Shown here piece after piece: positions 8,941 through 18,848 of a stretch of DNA of 64,000 bases; within the stretch, counting starts at the first letter, position 1, and each line of letters starts with the position of its first letter. Position numbers and translations under genes: made by a program. This DNA is from Flavobacteriaceae bacterium (GTDB lineage: Bacteria > Bacteroidota > Bacteroidia > Flavobacteriales > Flavobacteriaceae): contig JAGYKX010000008.1 in assembly GCA_018401115.1 (NCBI GenBank), positions 1 to 64,000 of the forward strand. The letters run 5' to 3'. The notes beneath the pieces are model-generated. The model ran no database searches. It saw only the letters and a program-made list of their open reading frames with translations, and had not been told where the DNA came from.

Positions 8941-8989
8941 AACCCAAGTCACATGGGTTTAAATTAATATCTTTGGGAAAAACCCAAAG
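8941..8989 (+). promoter_or_regulatory. Promoter and dyads upstream of the GT39 gene
   Basis: Three elements lie together. AACCCA-N7-TGGGTT (8941-8959) is an imperfectly spaced dyad. TATCTTTG (8967-8974) is a perfect -7 match. CTTTGGG-aaaaa-CCCAAAG (8971-8989) is a perfect 7-bp hairpin overlapping the -7 element. Transcription from this -7 would begin near 8981, after the TTG at 8973. This argues that translation starts at the TTG at 8991. Confidence 0.4.
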
Positions 8990-8990
8990 T

Positions 8991-10472
8991 TTGACAGCAC
9001 TTTTTCGCAGGACCCTATGCTCCTACCCCATCCTCAGTTTAATAGTCTCTTTTCAGCTGCTCAGACTAGCAATACTCCCCTTTATGGGGCTTATGCCACA
9101 AGACGCCTACTACTATTTCTATGGCCAGCACTTAGATTGGTCCTATTTTGACCATCCTGGCATGATCGGTTATTTACTCAGGGCTGCCACAGATCTGTTT
9201 GGAAGTACTGTTACGGTCGTGAAAATGACAGACTTCACGGTGAGCTCAATCTCCATTTGGGTGTTTTACAGCCTGTCCAAGAATTTTTTATCTCGCGAAA
9301 AATTATGGATAGCCATGCTACTAGCCAGTAGCTCCATCCTATGGAGCATGCTCAGCTTAAATTCTACCCCAGACGTCCCTTTAGTCCTTTTTTGGAGTTT
9401 GAGTTTATGGAGCTTAGAAAAAGCCCTTTTTAAAACAACATTTTACCATTGGCTTTTGGCGGGGATATGGATGGGATTGGCCTTTAACAGCAAGTACACG
9501 GCTGTTTTATTGCCCTTCGGGCTGATGCTTTTTTTATTCCTCTCCCCTACCCAAAGAAAGCACCTCTTAAAACCCGGTCCATGGCTCTGTCTAATTATTT
9601 TTGCAGCAGTGGCTTATCCGGTATATTATTGGAATGCCCAGAACGATTTTGTTTCTTTTGCCTTCCAATCTACCGGAAGATCAAGTTCCGTGCGTGATTT
9701 TGGTTTTAAACCAAAATTATTGGGCGGTTTTATAGCCACCCAAATGGCTTTGGTATTTCCTGCGGCATTCTTAACTCTAACAGTCCTTTGCTATAAATAC
9801 TTAAAAAGAATCATTATTAGTTGGAAGCTTCCCTCGGACAAAACCTTGTTTTTAGGTGCTTTTTTCCTCCCTACATTCTTGGGTTTTATGTTCTTGTCAC
9901 CCTTTTATTGGATTAAAATTAACTGGCTAGTCCCTAGCTATATCTCAGGCTTTATACTGCTCGCCTATTTCTTTAAACGCAAATGGGTACGTTCTCAAAT
10001 CATTATTTCAATAGTCATACACTTATTGATACTCATAGAACTAACTACCTACATAGTTCCCATTCGCTCAGACGACACCTGGTGGGGTTGGGAAGCCCTT
10101 TCTAAAGAAGTGAGTGAACTGAGAACCAACTATCCAGACCATTTTTTCTTCTCAACAGACAATTATAAAACCGCAGCCGTGCTTAGGTTTTATCAAGACA
10201 CGCCCACTTACAGCACCAATGTGATAGGAGAAAATGGCTTACAATTTGGCATATTAGATCCTGATCTCAATTTTTTAGAGGGACAAAATGCCATTCTTAT
10301 AGATTCAGACACCCGATTTAAGAATGAAGCGTCCCCTGAAAAAGCTCCAGAAAAAGTAAGTCCGTTTTTTCAAGAAATCCAGGTGCTCCCTCCCATTATA
10401 CTCAGAAACAAACAAGGCAAAGCCATTCGAAAATTCAATGTCTTTGCCTGTAAGAATTATAAGCAACCGTAA
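8991..10472 (+). CDS. GT39-type membrane glycosyltransferase (ArnT/PMT-like)
   Basis: A polytopic membrane protein with about 10-12 helices. The first periplasmic loop contains QDAYYYFYGQHLDWSYFDHPG, matching the catalytic acidic/aromatic loop of the PMT_2 (GT39/GT83) families that use polyprenyl-phosphate sugars. The C-terminal ~100 residues form a soluble periplasmic domain. The target (lipid A, protein or exopolysaccharide) is unknown. I place the start at TTG 8991 because the upstream TTG (8973) lies within the likely -7 element. The stop codon (10470-10472) directly abuts the stop of the convergent VCBS gene (10473), with no terminator between them. Confidence 0.82.
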   Translation: MTALFRRTLCSYPILSLIVSFQLLRLAILPFMGLMPQDAYYYFYGQHLDWSYFDHPGMIGYLLRAATDLFGSTVTVVKMTDFTVSSISIWVFYSLSKNFLSREKLWIAMLLASSSILWSMLSLNSTPDVPLVLFWSLSLWSLEKALFKTTFYHWLLAGIWMGLAFNSKYTAVLLPFGLMLFLFLSPTQRKHLLKPGPWLCLIIFAAVAYPVYYWNAQNDFVSFAFQSTGRSSSVRDFGFKPKLLGGFIATQMALVFPAAFLTLTVLCYKYLKRIIISWKLPSDKTLFLGAFFLPTFLGFMFLSPFYWIKINWLVPSYISGFILLAYFFKRKWVRSQIIISIVIHLLILIELTTYIVPIRSDDTWWGWEALSKEVSELRTNYPDHFFFSTDNYKTAAVLRFYQDTPTYSTNVIGENGLQFGILDPDLNFLEGQNAILIDSDTRFKNEASPEKAPEKVSPFFQEIQVLPPIILRNKQGKAIRKFNVFACKNYKQP

Positions 10473-13400
10473 TTATTTTATAGGTCTGGTTTTATTTATT
10501 TTAAATAACTGCAAGCGGTCATTGTTATTTGCTACCAATATATGTGGTATACCACCAATATTAATTTTAGCTATTTTTTTTGCGTCAAGCGGGGTGAAGA
10601 AACCACTTTCTGTGACTGGAATATTTTGTAATTTATTTCCGCTTTTCCCTTTTAAAAACAAACCAATACCTGCGTCATTTCTTGGTGTTTCTATTTCAGA
10701 TACAAACAAATTACCAACACCTAATATATCTTGCTGGCCGTCTTTATCAAAATCTTCAATATGAAATGCGTTTATATTGGACATTTGTGCTTGGTAAGGT
10801 AGCGGCTTTAAAGCAAAAGCTCCATCTCCTAAGTTTTCAATATACTGTGACGCAAAAGTTTGGGTTTCATAATGAAGCGATTGCTTTAAATTTTCTTCTC
10901 CATAAACTTCTTCTATCTGTAGAGAAGCAAAAACATCGTACTTTTTAAAAGTGCTTTTTAAGATTGGCACTTGTTCGGAGGAACAAGAGAACCCCCTTAA
11001 TGGAAAATGCTTGTCTTGGTTGTAATATCCCAAAACAATATCATATTTATTGTTACCATCAAAATCGTTATAATACACATCAAAAGGATTCTGAGGAGTG
11101 GTTTTATACTTATAATTGAGTCCTAAATTTCCTGCTAAATAATCAAGATCACCATCGCCATCCATGTCTGCTGAAGCCAGAGAAAACCACCAACCTGATG
11201 TAGATTCAAATGAGGGAATGGTCGCTTTGGAAAGTAGTCCTTCCTTATTATTGAAAATGGTCAAAGGCATCCATTCTCCAAGTAGCATTAAATCTGGATC
11301 GCCATCTGAGTCATAATCAGTCCACAATGCATCTGTAACCATGCCTAAATGCTTAAATTCAGGGGCCACACTTTCTGTTTTATTCACCAACTGCCCACTA
11401 TCATTAATCAATAGCATACTAGTAGCAGGACTTGGATATTGATGGGGAACATGACGGCCAGCAACAAATAAGTCTTGATCTCCGTCTGCGTCAATATCTA
11501 TGGCTCTAACTACACTGCCGCTGGTTCTCGCCAAACCAACAATAGCCCCTTTAGAAAAATTTCCTGCTCCGTCATTAAGATACACCCTATCGGTATAATG
11601 AAAATCATTTGCTGGATATTCATTCCCACCACTCACCACATATAAATCTAAGGCTCCATCGGCATTGAGATCTACGAAAATCGCGTCTACATCTTCATAG
11701 GGCTTTTCCCTTTCTAATAAGTTGGTATTTGAAACAGCGAATTGACCATTTTCATTCTGGAGTAATAACTGGGCCGGTTTTCCAGAGGCCCCTCCTATAT
11801 AAAGGTCTTCTAGTCCATCTGAATTGACATCGGCGACAGCCAAAGCAGGGCCAAATTGTGACATTTTATGAGGCAATAAAACTTGTTGGGCATAGTCGTC
11901 ATAGCTATTTTCTTGGTGGGAAATTTTTAGAGAGGGCAAAAACACTTCACTAAACATGGGTTGCGCCTCTGATGGATTTTTGGTATTGGCTACAGCCTGC
12001 TCAGGACTTAATATCAAGGTCTTATTAACCACTACACTTTTTATAATTTCACGTGCATTGTTTGGCCATACCACCATTAAACTGTCTACTGAAGCTTTAC
12101 CTAAACCAAAATGAAGAGATTGTTCAGAGGTAGAGTAAATTCCCCTCACATTAGAGGCCTCTGACATTTGCGACTTACCTTGGCTGTAAACAATAACCCG
12201 TGTACCCATAACACTTTGATGATTTGGGTCTTTCAATTGCACTCTTAAATAATTATTAGATAATTTTTTATCGCTGTTATTTCTATACAAAAAGGCAGGT
12301 GCATTAATGTTGCTCACCACCAGGTCTAGATCTCCATCTTGGTCAAAATCTGCATAGGCAGCACCATTAGAAAATGAAGCCTGGTCAAGGCCCCAAGCTT
12401 CGGAAACCTTTTCAAACTGCATAGTCCCATTATTCTTGTAGGCATAATTTTTTAAAGGAACTGAAGGCAATAATCCAATAGTTTTGTCTATATCTAGAAT
12501 ATCAAATAAATTCACATCGCCAGCAGTGGGGTTGGCTGCCACCCATTCATTGGCAAAATCAGATACATATTGGGCCACGCGCTTGTCTGCATCTGTGTTT
12601 CTAATATCATATAAAAGTCCATTGGTAATATAAACATCTTTATGACCGTCATTGTCAAAATCTGCTAGTAGTGTAGACCAGCTCCAGTCAGTGGCTGCCA
12701 TACCAGTATATTGTGCCATATTGCTAAAGGAGCCATTCCCATTGTTGTGTTGTAATGCGTTGTACATATATTGGTAATGCCCTCCGTCATTGACTACTTT
12801 CCAAAAAGCATCTGGGTTCATTCCACTCATATTAGATTTGAGTCTAAAGTTATCTTCTGCCACCATATCCAAGGTAAATATATCCTGATACCCGTCATTG
12901 TCTAAATCTGCAATGTCTACCCCCATGGCATAAAAGGACATTTGTCCTAAGCGGGTATTGGCTTCATTTTTAAATGTACCGTCTTGCTGATTTATAAACA
13001 TAAAATCTGGGGCATAAAAATCATTGGCCACATAGATGTCTTGCCAGCCGTCATTATTGAGGTCTGCTACACAGATTCCGTTGGGAAAACCTGTGAGGTC
13101 TATTCCCGCTGAGGCGCTTACCTCTACAAATTTCTGATTCCCTGTATTTCTGTATAATTTTAAGTGGTACTGTTTCTGTAAGAGCTCCGTTCCAAAAAAA
13201 GAAGAATAACTTCCTGGGTTGGGAGGTTGTGTCAATAAAAAAAGATCTAATAGCCCATCTTTATCATAGTCTAAAAAAGATGCATGTCTTGTTCTTGAGT
13301 CGTCTGCCAATCCATATTGTGCGCCCATCTCTTTAAAATGTCCATCTCCTATGTTTATGTAAAGTAAATTTACCCTTAAATCTGGTTTGTGATCAAACAA

Positions 13401-13820
13401 CTCTCTGGTTACATAAATATCTAACAAACCATCTGCATTAATGTCTGCAACTGCAACACCAGTAGACCATCCATTGTCTTGAATAATACCTGAAGAGCTG
13501 GTTACATTTTCAAAACGAAAATCGCCTTTATTAAAATATAATTGATCGCTCACCTGGTTTCCAGCAAAAAAAATATCTTCTAGGCCGTCCTGATTAAAAT
13601 CTCCAACACCTACGCCTGCACCTCCATAAAAATTTGAGTACAACAATATGTTTTCTGTCTTGTTGTCTTTTAATGCATTGTTAAAAGTAATACCTGATTT
13701 TTCAGGAGCCACTAAAGAAAAAAGAGGGGTAGCATTCTGTCCAAATACTGGAAAAAATAGACATAAAAAAAGCACCGCTAAAGTACTTTTAATCATTGTG
13801 AATTTTAAGTGGTTTTTCAT
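10473..13820 (-). CDS. VCBS/FG-GAP repeat protein with ASPIC/UnbV domain (CRTAC1-like)
   Basis: The 1115-residue secreted protein has a signal peptide ending near FPVFGQ. It carries about 15 calcium-loop motifs of the form DxDxDGxxD (for example DFNQDGLEDIFF, DLNNDGWQDIYVAND, DMDGDGDLDYLAGN). These should form two seven-bladed integrin-like propellers. They are separated near residues 535-600 by an ASPIC/UnbV segment (GTRVIVYSQGK, SLHFGLGKASVDSL, VVWPN). It lies 115 bases downstream of susD on the same strand, in the position where PULs normally encode a SusE/SusF glycan-binding lipoprotein, so surface glycan binding is a reasonable inference. Database names such as RNA-binding protein for this family are misleading. 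Confidence 0.88.
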   Translation of the reverse strand: MKNHLKFTMIKSTLAVLFLCLFFPVFGQNATPLFSLVAPEKSGITFNNALKDNKTENILLYSNFYGGAGVGVGDFNQDGLEDIFFAGNQVSDQLYFNKGDFRFENVTSSSGIIQDNGWSTGVAVADINADGLLDIYVTRELFDHKPDLRVNLLYINIGDGHFKEMGAQYGLADDSRTRHASFLDYDKDGLLDLFLLTQPPNPGSYSSFFGTELLQKQYHLKLYRNTGNQKFVEVSASAGIDLTGFPNGICVADLNNDGWQDIYVANDFYAPDFMFINQQDGTFKNEANTRLGQMSFYAMGVDIADLDNDGYQDIFTLDMVAEDNFRLKSNMSGMNPDAFWKVVNDGGHYQYMYNALQHNNGNGSFSNMAQYTGMAATDWSWSTLLADFDNDGHKDVYITNGLLYDIRNTDADKRVAQYVSDFANEWVAANPTAGDVNLFDILDIDKTIGLLPSVPLKNYAYKNNGTMQFEKVSEAWGLDQASFSNGAAYADFDQDGDLDLVVSNINAPAFLYRNNSDKKLSNNYLRVQLKDPNHQSVMGTRVIVYSQGKSQMSEASNVRGIYSTSEQSLHFGLGKASVDSLMVVWPNNAREIIKSVVVNKTLILSPEQAVANTKNPSEAQPMFSEVFLPSLKISHQENSYDDYAQQVLLPHKMSQFGPALAVADVNSDGLEDLYIGGASGKPAQLLLQNENGQFAVSNTNLLEREKPYEDVDAIFVDLNADGALDLYVVSGGNEYPANDFHYTDRVYLNDGAGNFSKGAIVGLARTSGSVVRAIDIDADGDQDLFVAGRHVPHQYPSPATSMLLINDSGQLVNKTESVAPEFKHLGMVTDALWTDYDSDGDPDLMLLGEWMPLTIFNNKEGLLSKATIPSFESTSGWWFSLASADMDGDGDLDYLAGNLGLNYKYKTTPQNPFDVYYNDFDGNNKYDIVLGYYNQDKHFPLRGFSCSSEQVPILKSTFKKYDVFASLQIEEVYGEENLKQSLHYETQTFASQYIENLGDGAFALKPLPYQAQMSNINAFHIEDFDKDGQQDILGVGNLFVSEIETPRNDAGIGLFLKGKSGNKLQNIPVTESGFFTPLDAKKIAKINIGGIPHILVANNNDRLQLFKINKTRPIK

Positions 13821-13935
13821 ACAGGTTGATTTTGTTAATAGACAAAGGAGGGTTGCCCCTCCTTTGCCAAACTAACTGGACTTAAAACTAATTTACGATA
13901 TTTCAATTGAAATACAAAAGCTGTAAATTATCTGA

Positions 13936-15436
13936 TTATTTATCCCACCATACTCTGGTTGTGAATTCGTTAGCACCCTGTCTGGCTATTGCCGCAGCAA
14001 AATTGTCAGCATTGGTACTCGCCTCTCCACCTGGATAAATGAGTCTTCTTGGTATGGTACCGTTGGTTACGTTACCATCGTATATCGCTTCTCCACCAAA
14101 GGGTTGTAAAACAGGGAAACCTGTCCTTCTCCAGTTGGCAAAAGCTTCATATTCATTAAAAAATGTAGCTGCCCAATATTGCTCTCCAATCATTTGAAGG
14201 GCTTTAGAGGCATCAAATGGCTTTGCAGCTAAATATGTAGCTACCTCAGCATCTGAGACAGCTGCAGCATTAGGATATAACATGCTAAGCATTTGCATGG
14301 CTGCTTTTACACCTAGCTTCATAATGTGCTTTGGCGTCTCCAGAGGCCCAGCCTCTTGTAATAGCCTCAGCAATCATAAATTCAACCTCTGCATAGGTTT
14401 GGAAAACCATTGGTGCGTCTTCTCCAGTGATTACCCCTCTATTGGGTTCAGCATATTCTGCAGATGTTGTACCATATTTGGCCTCTAAAGCACCTGCGGT
14501 CAATCCGTTTGGCATACCCTTAAGATCTGCAGGATTAGTACTACCATCGCTTCTTCTAGCTCCTAGAATAGGTAATCTTGGATCATCTTGTAGGAAATCT
14601 ACAAAAGTCTTAGACAATCTTGGGTTTCCATCTGCCATGAATACTTCTCCATGACCATTTTTATTAATACCTTCAGGTCCTAATAAGTGTTGTACATAAG
14701 CAATGTCTTCATTAGACGTCATTACGCCTGCAGCAATTGCTTTACTGGCCCATGCCTGTGCTGTAGCTGGATCTGCTTTAGACAAGCGCATGGCCAATCT
14801 AAGCATTAGAGAGTTTCCAAACTTTTTCCACTTAGAAACATCTCCTTGGAAAATTAAATCAGAAGTGCCAAGACTAGAAGAACTACCCAATTGGGCTACT
14901 CCTTCTTCAATTTCCTTAAGCATATCCATATATATGTCCTGCTGAGCGTCGTATTTAGGCTTTAATGTGCCATCTATAAAACCTTTACCAGCTTCTGAAT
15001 AAGGAACATCTCCATAAAGGTCAGTGATTCTATGATAAATAAAAGCACGCCATATCCTAGCCACTCCCATTTGGTCTCCATTATTTTCCTCATTAGTTAA
15101 TTGAAAAATAATATCTTCTATTTCTTTGACTTGTTGCGGGTATGCCCTGTCAAAAAGAGAGGTTGCGTAACCTTCATTTCTAGTGTAGAAGTTTCCAGTC
15201 CAATAAGTGGCCGTAGAAGACATATGTTGCACAATCTGAGAGGAATAAATAAAACTTGCTCTCCAATTTTCATAACGCTCCCCTGAGGTTCTCAAGAACA
15301 CAGAGGCTAATTTGTTATTCACGTCTATTTGCGACGCCTTTGTAGGGTCTATATTCATCTCTTCGAAATCCTTGTCAAAATCGCAAGAGGCCAGTACGAG
15401 AGATGAAATCAATACAATCGATAATAATTTTTTCAT
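13936..15436 (-). pseudogene. susD: SusD/RagB outer-membrane lipoprotein, frameshifted
   Basis: The first part (from ATG 15436) encodes a lipoprotein signal with lipobox VLASC (Cys18) and the TPR-rich SusD fold up to GDAKAHYEA. The frame then breaks and the continuation GVKAAMQML...RVWWDK is read in another frame to 13936. Removing one base at about 14314 restores a single 499-residue protein of normal length. SusD binds the glycan on the cell surface and caps the SusC transporter. It lies 6 bases downstream of susC. The break is either a sequence error or a recent mutation; the rest of the gene shows no decay. Confidence 0.88.
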
Positions 15437-15441
15437 CTTAA

Positions 15442-18400
15442 TTAAAATTTAAGGTTTACATTCATACCTATAGTTCTTGGAATGGGCATACCAAACCACT
15501 CTAATCCTTGTGAGTTACTCACATTGTATCCAGACTCTGGGTCTACATTTTCTACACTATTAGACAAGAAAAACAAGTTTCTTCCTATTAATGAAATAGA
15601 CGCATTTTTAATAAAGGTGTTTTCTAACATAACTCTTGGAATGGTATAACCAATACTCATTTGCCTTAATCTTAAATAGTCTGCATCATAAACAGATTCT
15701 TCTGCAATTTCATAGGTGCGTCTCCAGTAATCTTCAATTCGAGCAGGAGCAATATTAGTAGTAAAAGCGGCTCCATTTGCGTCTACTCCTGAAACAGTAA
15801 ATCCATTTTCACGACCATCTGCGTCTATGGTTGCTTTGTGTGCTCCAAAATACTTGGCACTAGCATTGGTTCCTGAGAACATTTGCCCACCGTACTTACC
15901 TTCAACTAAAACACTCATATTAAAGTTTTTATAGCGGAAATTATTACTAATACCAACAGAAGTTGGAGATACCCCAAAGCCTAAGATTTTTCTAGCGCCA
16001 ACTTGTGGAATAGGCGTTCCATCTGGTTCAATATCATGGATAATTCTACCTTGAGCATCTCTATTATAGGAAGTACCGTATAGAGCTCCGTAAGTTTCTC
16101 CCACAATATGAGTGACATTTAAATTTCTAGAACGAGGTTCGTCCATAGTAATATTAGTGTTTTCATCATTGGTAGAAACAATTTTTGAATCGTTATAAGA
16201 ATAATTCAAAGTGATGTCCCAGGCAAAGTTATCTGTTCTAATTGGTGAACCACTTAATAGAATTTCATAACCGGTATTAGATACTTCTCCAAGGTTAGCC
16301 AACGCACTTCCGTAACCAGAGGTTTGAGAAGCACTTACCCCTACAATATCTCCAACTGTAGCGTTGTCATAATAAGTAAAATCTATAGAGGCTCTGTTGT
16401 CGAACATTCTCAAATCAAACCCAATTTCAATTTCATTCTTCTCAAATGGTGTGATATTTGGATTTGGAATAGAGCCGTTAGAAATTGTTCCTAAAGAAGC
16501 ACCCTGGTGTCCTTGTCCATATATTCCATAAGTCAAATTCAAAGAATAAGGGTTTTCTGCTCCACCAGCTACTTGAGAATAACCTGCTCTTAATTTTGCA
16601 AAAGAAATCACCTCAGGCAATTTAAACATATCTGAAAGCACCAAAGAGAAACTTGCAGAAGTAAATAAATCGTTGTTTGTTGCCTCTTTATTTGGCAAAG
16701 ATAGTGTAGAGAACCAGTCGTTTCTAGCGGTCAGGGTTAAAAACATAGCGTCTTTAAATCCAAATTCTGCAGATCCATAAGCAGAATTAATCTGCTTTTC
16801 ATTAAATCCATATCCAGCTGACTGGTTTTGTGTGTTACCTACATTATATAAAAAAGGTACAATAAAGTTACCTCCACTGGCTGTTACTGACTCTGCACTT
16901 TGGTAGTTTTTACCTACACCTACAAAAGCAGTTAAAGAGAAATCTTCTTGAATTCTTAGATTATCAGTTCCTAAAAACAAATCTGCATCTCTTTGAACGT
17001 TAGTAAGTTTGTATTCACTCATAGAACCTAATGGCTGAAATGCAGTTCCAAAAGGTGTAACAACTGTTCTACTGTAATCAAATCTGTCCTGACCAAAACG
17101 TCCAGACAAATACAAGAAATCTGTCATATTCCATCTTAGGTTTGCAGATGCAATTACACGCTCTTTCACTGAGTTATTTATAAACTGGTAGGCTGCAAAC
17201 CATGGGTTTTGAGAAAAAGTATTGTCAGATGTTCTAAATTCAGAACCGTCTTCATTGGTTCCAAGCCCACCTGCTCCAAGCATGTCATTAACATCTATTG
17301 AAGGAGCGAATAAACGTATTCCAAAGTTGGCGTTTCCAGGTGAATCTGACAATCTTGGTGCTCCTACAGCGTCATCTTGTATGTATTTAATGTTAACATC
17401 AGCTACAAAGTTTCTAAACCTTTGTGAAGCGTTTATTCCAAATGTGTTTCTATTTAAAGTAGAATTTGGAATAATATCTTTGTTGTCTAAATTAGAGTAC
17501 GAAACACGAACATTAGACTTTTCTGTTGAAGAAGAAACAGCAACTGTATTAATAAATGTCTGCCCTCCGTCATAGAATTTTTTCAAGTTATTCCCTTTAT
17601 AGGAGTAAGGTCTAGATACACCATCCCACTGCTCTACTGAAGAACCATTTAATCTTGGTCCCCAGTTGGCATAGGTATCTAAATTATCAGAATCTGTCAC
17701 AAAATCCCTACCCTGACCATAAGTGGTTTGAGGGTCATATGGATCATTATTAATGTCGTCGAACTGAATAGAACTACTAACATCTACTGAAATACCTTCG
17801 GTACCTGCTCCTGATTTAGTGGTTATGATAATTACCCCATTAGAGGCTCTTGAACCATATAAGGCTGCAGCTGCACCCCCTTTTAGCACAGAAATAGACT
17901 GTACTTCATCTGGGTTTAAGGCAGAAATACCATCTCCAGAATCTGCACCACCCCAAGTTCCTGCTGAACCAAGGTTAGAGTTATTAATGGTTATTCCATC
18001 AATTACATAAAGAGGTTGGTTGTTTCCTGTCAAAGAACTATTTCCCCTAATAATCACACGGGTAGAACCTTTAGCTCCTGTAGCATTTCCAGAGATTTGC
18101 ACCCCAGCAATCTTTCCTTGTAGTGAATTAATTGCATTTGTCTCTTTAATGGCGTTTACTTCATCACCACTTACTTGAGTCACAGAGTAACCTAGCGCTT
18201 TTGTATTACGTTTTACACCCAGTGCAGTTACAACAACTTCTCCTAGTTGCTCTGCGTCTTCATTTAAAGAAACATTAAGTGAGGTTTGGTTTCCAGCAGG
18301 TACTTCCTTTGTTGTATACCCTAAAGAAGTAAATACTAAAATGGCATTACTGCCACTCACTGAAATGGTAAAATTACCGTCAAAATCTGTAGAGGTGCCG

Positions 18401-18555
18401 TTATTGGTTCCTTTTTCTACCACATTTACACCCGGTAATGGGACACCAGATTCCGACTCGGTAACCGTACCGGAAATGGTTTTGTTCTGCGCATACAGGC
18501 TGTTGAGGCACAGTACTGCAAAGAACATTAATAAATAATGAATTTTTCTGTTCAT
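15442..18555 (-). CDS. susC: SusC/RagA family TonB-linked outer-membrane transporter
   Basis: The 1037-residue protein has a signal peptide (ending SLYA), an N-terminal carboxypeptidase-regulatory-like domain (TISGTVTESESGVPLPGVNV, roughly residues 26-100), and a plug domain with LGEVVVTALGVKR, GKIAGVQISGNA, PLYVIDGI and ASNGVIIITTKSG. A 22-strand barrel ends in GMNVNLKF with the terminal Phe. It imports oligosaccharides captured by the adjacent SusD. Together with the GH92 enzymes upstream it defines the locus as a PUL. The gap to the GH92 gene (about 290 bases) suggests its own promoter. Confidence 0.95.
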   Translation of the reverse strand: MNRKIHYLLMFFAVLCLNSLYAQNKTISGTVTESESGVPLPGVNVVEKGTNNGTSTDFDGNFTISVSGSNAILVFTSLGYTTKEVPAGNQTSLNVSLNEDAEQLGEVVVTALGVKRNTKALGYSVTQVSGDEVNAIKETNAINSLQGKIAGVQISGNATGAKGSTRVIIRGNSSLTGNNQPLYVIDGITINNSNLGSAGTWGGADSGDGISALNPDEVQSISVLKGGAAAALYGSRASNGVIIITTKSGAGTEGISVDVSSSIQFDDINNDPYDPQTTYGQGRDFVTDSDNLDTYANWGPRLNGSSVEQWDGVSRPYSYKGNNLKKFYDGGQTFINTVAVSSSTEKSNVRVSYSNLDNKDIIPNSTLNRNTFGINASQRFRNFVADVNIKYIQDDAVGAPRLSDSPGNANFGIRLFAPSIDVNDMLGAGGLGTNEDGSEFRTSDNTFSQNPWFAAYQFINNSVKERVIASANLRWNMTDFLYLSGRFGQDRFDYSRTVVTPFGTAFQPLGSMSEYKLTNVQRDADLFLGTDNLRIQEDFSLTAFVGVGKNYQSAESVTASGGNFIVPFLYNVGNTQNQSAGYGFNEKQINSAYGSAEFGFKDAMFLTLTARNDWFSTLSLPNKEATNNDLFTSASFSLVLSDMFKLPEVISFAKLRAGYSQVAGGAENPYSLNLTYGIYGQGHQGASLGTISNGSIPNPNITPFEKNEIEIGFDLRMFDNRASIDFTYYDNATVGDIVGVSASQTSGYGSALANLGEVSNTGYEILLSGSPIRTDNFAWDITLNYSYNDSKIVSTNDENTNITMDEPRSRNLNVTHIVGETYGALYGTSYNRDAQGRIIHDIEPDGTPIPQVGARKILGFGVSPTSVGISNNFRYKNFNMSVLVEGKYGGQMFSGTNASAKYFGAHKATIDADGRENGFTVSGVDANGAAFTTNIAPARIEDYWRRTYEIAEESVYDADYLRLRQMSIGYTIPRVMLENTFIKNASISLIGRNLFFLSNSVENVDPESGYNVSNSQGLEWFGMPIPRTIGMNVNLKF

Positions 18556-18584
18556 ACTAATTTAGTTTAGTTAGTTACTTTTTT

Positions 18585-18603
18585 AGTGTTTTAAATTAAC
18601 ACT
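18585..18603. promoter_or_regulatory. Dyad AGTGTT-N7-AACACT upstream of susC
   Basis: A perfect 6-bp inverted repeat with a 7-base AT spacer lies 30-48 bases upstream of the susC start, in a ~290-base gap. It could be an operator or part of the leader RNA. The rest of the gap is AT-rich; I see no gene or terminator in it. Confidence 0.3.
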
Positions 18604-18848
18604 CGGTTAGCATAGTAAATATGTCAATATACTACGAATTTCAAAAAAAAATTCGACATACAACAACTCATAAACTGCAAAAAACAGAAAAATTCAATCG
18701 TTTTCGAAAAATGAATGGCTACAATGTCGCTTATTTAAAGGCATAAAAAAGCAAAACGGCAAAAAAAAGCAAAGTTATTTAAAAAATGATTTTTTCGACC
18801 AACTACAAAAATGAACACATTAATAACAATTAAATAATTTAAGCTGTG

